Origin: Hyphomicrobiales bacterium
Lineage (GTDB): Bacteria > Pseudomonadota > Alphaproteobacteria > Rhizobiales > Xanthobacteraceae
NCBI GenBank assembly: GCA_017304505.1
Contig: JAFKKQ010000341.1
Span: forward strand, 1-9,171
Direction: 5' to 3'
DNA length: 9,171 nucleotides
Positions 5,901 through 9,171 of the stretch are shown here, in pieces (position 1 is the first letter of the stretch; each line of letters opens with the position of its first letter). Under the pieces are notes generated by a model, which worked only from the letters and a program-made list of their open reading frames with translations, had not been told where the DNA came from and did no database searches. A program made the translations under genes and the position numbers.

Positions 5901-8387
5901 ATGATTCGCAACGCACGAAGGGAGCCCCAATTGGCACCGGGGACGAAGGCTTGTCTGTTGCGGTTGTTCGCCGTTGCGGGCGCGCTTGCAATCATCAGCC
6001 CGGCGGCAGCCGCGCCGGATCCGGCCAATCCGCTGCGCGGAACGGCCGTCGCCGCAAAATCAACGGCTGCGCTCGCTGGCACGATTACGCTCGCTGCAAA
6101 GGAAAAATCTCGCAGCCGCCACACCCCGTCGGCCAAATCTCATCACGCCAAATCCGGGCACGCTCAATCCAAGAGCAAAGCTCGTGCGAAATCCGGGACG
6201 AAGTCTTCGGGGACGTCATCGGCTAAACCCCACTCCAAAGCTAAAGCCGCGCATCGCCCGGTGTCGTCGCCCGCTGCCAAGAAAACCGCCACGGTGCCAT
6301 TACCGATGGCTCGCCCCGGCGCGACCCGGAAGGCTGCACCGGGTCTTGCCCCTCCGGCTGCCGCCGCATTGCAGCCGGCACTGCCCAGAGAAACCCACGC
6401 CGAGACCGAACATTCGTCCGGTCCAGCAGCGCAGCCAAGCAGCATTCCACAGCCCGCCAACACCATCATCACGGCGGCGGCGATCGACGTTTCGGCGATG
6501 AAACGTGCCATCGAGATGGTGCGCAATCACAAACAGAGCAGCGCCGACGAGGTGAGGAAAAACATTTCCGATCCCGTCGCTAAAAAGCTGGTGGAATGGG
6601 TGATCCTGCGCAGCGACGATTCGGGTGCGGATTTCGCGCGCTATGCTGACTTCATCGCGGCCAATTCTCACTGGCCGAGCATCGTCACGCTGCGACGCAA
6701 GGCGGAGGCCGCCGCCTTCCAGGAGCGGCCCGACAACGCCAAGGTCCGGGCGTTCTTCTCGCAGTGGCCCCCGCTCTCCGCCCGGGGGCGACTGGCGCTG
6801 GCTCGCGCGCTGTTCGCAAGCGGCGACCGCAAGACAGCCGAGGCGCTGGTGCGCGAGACTTGGCGCTACGACGCCCTCTCGCAGGATATCGAGAAACGAG
6901 TCCTCGATGCTTATGGCGACATCATCACCCGCGCCGACGACAAGGCGCGCATGGACCGCAGGCTTTACGAAAAGGACGACACGGATGCGGGCCTGCGTGC
7001 GGCCCAACGCCTCGGCGGCCATGAGCCGGCCATCGCCAAGGCCCGCATCGCGATGCTGGGCAAGGGCAGCCACGCGGACGCGGTCAATGCCGTGCCGGCC
7101 GCTGCGCGCGACGACATCGGCTATAAGTTCGCTCGCATCCGCATGCTGCGGCGCTCGGACAAACTCGCCGAGGCGGTGGCGCTGATCAAGACCGTTCCAC
7201 GGCTCGACCGCAGCCACGATCTCGACGAATGGTGGATCGAGCGCCGCGTCCTGGCCCGCAAGCTGCTCGACGAAGGCGACGCCAAGGACGCCTATTTGGT
7301 CGCGCGCGACGCAACCCCGCCGACAAGCGACAGCTACCGCGCCGAGCAGCAATTCACGGCCGGCTGGATTGCGTTGCGCTTCCTGCACGATCCGGCAACC
7401 GCCTACGCTCATTTCGCCAAGATTTCGGAGGACGCGGACAACCCGATCTCGCGCGCCCGGGGCGCCTATTGGACCGGGCGGGCAGCCGAAGCCATGAACC
7501 GCACGCAGGAGGCGCGAGCGCGCTACCAGGAGGCGGCGCGCTATCCGACCGCCTACTACGGCCAGATCGCCCGTGCCAAGGCGGGGCTCGGGGAATTGCA
7601 TCTCAATCCCTTCCCCACCCTCACCGCAGCCCAACGCGCCAAGGCCACGCACAGCGACCTGGTGCGGGCGGTGGAACTGCTCTACGCCGTCGACGCGCGC
7701 GACTATGCCTGGATCATGATGGCCGACCTCGGCGACAAGTCGAACGATCTCGGCGTCATGGTGGTGCTCTCCGAACTCGCGGCCAAGTATCGCGACGCCC
7801 GCGGCATGCTTCTGCTCGGCAAGCTTGCGCTGGCACGCGGCTATCGGCTCGAACATGCGGCGTTTCCGACCATAGGCGTGCCCCATTACACGCCGATCGG
7901 GCCGCCGGTCGAGCCGGCCATCGTCTATGCTATCGTGCGGCAGGAAAGCTGGTTCAATCCGAAAACGGTGTCGAGCGCCAACGCGCTCGGCCTGATGCAA
8001 GTCACGCCCGCCGCCGGGCGCTATATCGCCGGGAAATTCAAAACCAAATTCGATCAGAAACGCCTGCTGACCGACAACGTCTACAATGTGCAGATGGGCT
8101 CCGCCGAACTGGGCGACGTCATCCGCGACTATCGCGGCTCCTACATCATGGCCTTCGCCGCCTACAACGCCGGGCGCGGCCGCGTGAAGGAATGGGTCGC
8201 CCGGTTTGGCGATCCGCGGGATCCCAAAGTCGATCCGATCGACTGGGTCGAGCGCATTCCGTTCTCGGAAACGCGCAACTACGTGCAGCGCGTCATGGAG
8301 AACGTCCAGGTCTACCGCATCCGTTTCGGCGGCAGTTCGCGGCTTTTGATCGAAGCGGATCTACGGCGCGGCGCGACGGCGAATTAG
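5901..8387 (+). CDS. slt: Soluble lytic murein transglycosylase (SLT domain), long basic N-terminal region
   Basis: An exported peptidoglycan-cleaving enzyme (828 residues from ATG 5901, or 818 from TTG 5931, which has the better ribosome binding site). Lytic transglycosylases cut the MurNAc-GlcNAc bond to form 1,6-anhydroMurNAc ends. Seen in order: a signal peptide (hydrophobic 19-37, AAAA then P39); a Lys/Ser/Ala/His-rich segment (67-129); a Pro/Ala-rich linker (130-188); a long helical repeat region (about 195-650) like the superhelical ring of Slt70; and a C-terminal SLT domain with catalytic Glu682 in VRQESWFNP, GLMQVTP (697-703) and AYNAGRGRV (754-762). All key SLT motifs are intact. 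The protein is longer than E. coli Slt70 mainly because of the N-terminal low-complexity part. The gene is divergent from dapA, so two cell-wall genes share a control region. Confidence 0.95.
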   Translation: MIRNARREPQLAPGTKACLLRLFAVAGALAIISPAAAAPDPANPLRGTAVAAKSTAALAGTITLAAKEKSRSRHTPSAKSHHAKSGHAQSKSKARAKSGTKSSGTSSAKPHSKAKAAHRPVSSPAAKKTATVPLPMARPGATRKAAPGLAPPAAAALQPALPRETHAETEHSSGPAAQPSSIPQPANTIITAAAIDVSAMKRAIEMVRNHKQSSADEVRKNISDPVAKKLVEWVILRSDDSGADFARYADFIAANSHWPSIVTLRRKAEAAAFQERPDNAKVRAFFSQWPPLSARGRLALARALFASGDRKTAEALVRETWRYDALSQDIEKRVLDAYGDIITRADDKARMDRRLYEKDDTDAGLRAAQRLGGHEPAIAKARIAMLGKGSHADAVNAVPAAARDDIGYKFARIRMLRRSDKLAEAVALIKTVPRLDRSHDLDEWWIERRVLARKLLDEGDAKDAYLVARDATPPTSDSYRAEQQFTAGWIALRFLHDPATAYAHFAKISEDADNPISRARGAYWTGRAAEAMNRTQEARARYQEAARYPTAYYGQIARAKAGLGELHLNPFPTLTAAQRAKATHSDLVRAVELLYAVDARDYAWIMMADLGDKSNDLGVMVVLSELAAKYRDARGMLLLGKLALARGYRLEHAAFPTIGVPHYTPIGPPVEPAIVYAIVRQESWFNPKTVSSANALGLMQVTPAAGRYIAGKFKTKFDQKRLLTDNVYNVQMGSAELGDVIRDYRGSYIMAFAAYNAGRGRVKEWVARFGDPRDPKVDPIDWVERIPFSETRNYVQRVMENVQVYRIRFGGSSRLLIEADLRRGATAN
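5917..5924 (+). promoter_or_regulatory. Strong ribosome binding site before an alternative TTG start of slt
   Basis: GAAGGGAG ends six bases before an in-frame TTG at 5931 (codon 11 of the longer reading). The ATG at 5901 has no comparable site upstream (only CGACCGAC). This makes TTG 5931 a serious candidate for the real start. Confidence 0.5.
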
Positions 8388-8630
8388 CCGGATGGTGAAA
8401 ACTCGTTGCTTGGATCCCAGGCGCGCCGAGCCCGAATCCCGAACGGGCGATGAACACTCGGGGCCCGATCCCGGATACCAGACCGGCCCATCAGGCTGCC
8501 CCGGAACGACTGTAGAGGGTCCTTGCCATCATTCATTTCCTGCGATTACTGGGTCGTCCGCTCTCGCGGATGATGGTCGGGGTGCGCAGCTTCCTTCACA
8601 CCAGGGCGCGCTCCAGCGAGGTCGAATCCT
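8388..8630. other. Intergenic region without a convincing gene
   Basis: This 243-bp gap holds no frame I can support as a gene. It contains a pair of near direct repeats (GCCCGAATCCCGAA at 8430-8443 and GCCCGATCCCGGAT at 8463-8476). There is also a 5-bp stem with a 9-base loop (GCCCG 8430-8434 with CGGGC 8444-8448) and an 11-bp palindrome, TCGGGGCCCGA, at 8458-8468. None is followed by a T run. A promoter for the downstream hydrolase is expected here but I could not pick a clear one. Confidence 0.5.
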
Positions 8631-9171
8631 ATGGCGAACGCCAATGCCCCGTCGGCGGAGAGCGATTCCGAAAGCATCTTCGTCATCGCCCCGGACGGCC
8701 TGCCGCTACATGTGCGGGCCTGGGGGCCGCGGCTGGCGCCGAGCCGGCCGGTTGTCTGCCTGCCGGGGCTGGCGCGCACCACGGCCGATTTCGACGACCT
8801 GGCTTCGGCGCTGGCCGCCGATCCGCAATCGCCGCGGCGCGTGTTCGCGATCGATTATCGCGGGCGGGGACTGTCCGATTACGACCGCGACCCAAAAAAT
8901 TACAGCCTTGCCACCGAGCTTGGCGACCTGCTGGCAGTGCTCACCGCGCTCGACGTCGAGCCGGCGGTGTTCGTCGGCACCTCGCGCGGTGGCATCCTTG
9001 CCATGCTGCTGGCCGGGGCGCGGCCGACCGCCATCGCCGGCGTGGTTCTCAATGACATCGGCCCGGTGATCGAACCTGCGGGACTGGTGCGGATCAAGAG
9101 CTATGTCGGCAAGCTGCCTCGGCCGAAAAGCTTCGAGGAAGGCGCCGATATCCTGCGCCGCCTGTTCGGCC
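8631..9171 (+). CDS. Alpha/beta hydrolase, 3' partial
   Basis: An open frame from ATG 8631 runs past the right edge; 180 residues are visible. An in-frame TGA at 8571-8573 and the lack of other start codons before 8631 fix the start, with GAGG (8618-8621) nine bases upstream. Seen: [15 protein letters not shown] (40-54) with the oxyanion-hole loop; [15 protein letters not shown] (71-85); and the nucleophile elbow GTSRGG with Ser118. [10 protein letters not shown] (140-149) then starts the cap region. The acid and His of the triad would lie beyond the window. This pattern matches a group of alpha/beta hydrolases common in Bradyrhizobium relatives, often annotated only as hydrolase. The substrate cannot be told. 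There is no signal peptide, so it is probably cytoplasmic. Confidence 0.9.
   Translation, partial: MANANAPSAESDSESIFVIAPDGLPLHVRAWGPRLAPSRPVVCLPGLARTTADFDDLASALAADPQSPRRVFAIDYRGRGLSDYDRDPKNYSLATELGDLLAVLTALDVEPAVFVGTSRGGILAMLLAGARPTAIAGVVLNDIGPVIEPAGLVRIKSYVGKLPRPKSFEEGADILRRLFG

Noticed and set aside
6300..8000. A 566-codon open frame on the minus strand inside the transglycosylase gene
   Set aside because: It lies antisense to an intact SLT gene with all its motifs. Long antisense open frames are common in GC-rich coding DNA, and the translation shows no recognisable domain.
7229..8398. A 389-codon plus-strand frame inside slt
   Set aside because: It is a frame-shifted shadow of slt, rich in Arg, Gly, Pro and Ala as expected for an out-of-frame translation of GC-rich coding DNA.
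8430..8448. Hairpin after slt as an intrinsic terminator
   Set aside because: The stem is only 5 bp with a 9-base loop and no T run follows.
8575..8643. tRNA-like stretch ending GGTCGAATCC ... GCCA
   Set aside because: The T-loop is one base short, the T-stem pairs over only three bases, no acceptor or D-arm forms, and the stretch overlaps the hydrolase start.
8392..9069. A plus-strand frame starting just after slt
   Set aside because: Its later part is out of frame with the clear alpha/beta hydrolase and its early part has no recognisable sequence; it is a shadow.

Overview
The window is GC-rich, densely coded and ordinary-looking chromosomal DNA. Protein style (a PPK2 of the class III type, MsrQ, a DUF2189 membrane protein, a Slt with a long basic N-terminal region, a Bradyrhizobium-like alpha/beta hydrolase) points to an alphaproteobacterium, most likely Hyphomicrobiales (Rhizobiales) near Bradyrhizobium/Nitrobacteraceae or Xanthobacteraceae. 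This placement comes from protein resemblance, not from a marker gene. I see no rRNA, tRNA, CRISPR array, insertion sequence, integrase or phage gene.

Layout, left to right. The window opens inside a polyphosphate kinase 2 gene (+). Its stop codon overlaps the end of a convergent msrQ gene (-), which encodes a haem-binding membrane protein. A 184-bp region separates msrQ from a divergently transcribed periplasmic binding protein of the NMT1/TauA type (+). That gene is followed, after a strong intercistronic hairpin, by a DUF2189 multi-pass membrane protein (+). Next come a dienelactone-hydrolase-family enzyme and a small DUF6295-like protein (+), 35 bp apart and probably one operon. They converge on dapA (-), the first committed enzyme of the diaminopimelate/lysine pathway. 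dapA is divergent from a large soluble lytic murein transglycosylase gene (+), and the two share a 195-bp or slightly longer control region. After a 243-bp gap with no convincing gene, an alpha/beta hydrolase gene (+) runs off the right edge.

Functionally, dapA and slt form a cell-wall pair: one helps make the diaminopimelate of peptidoglycan and the other cleaves the glycan strand. The other neighbours look like independent metabolic or stress genes: polyphosphate-driven nucleotide phosphorylation, quinone-linked electron transfer for repair of oxidised periplasmic methionine, an orphan solute-binding protein, and two esterase-fold hydrolases.

I found no clear new multi-gene system. The most interesting items are a perfect 11-bp stem hairpin just before the DUF2189 ribosome binding site, inverted repeats in the msrQ and dapA leaders, the orphan status and extra membrane segments of MsrQ, the DLH-fold enzyme with His-His where canonical enzymes have Gln-Glu and its DUF6295 partner, and the start-site ambiguity and histone-like N-terminal region of the transglycosylase.
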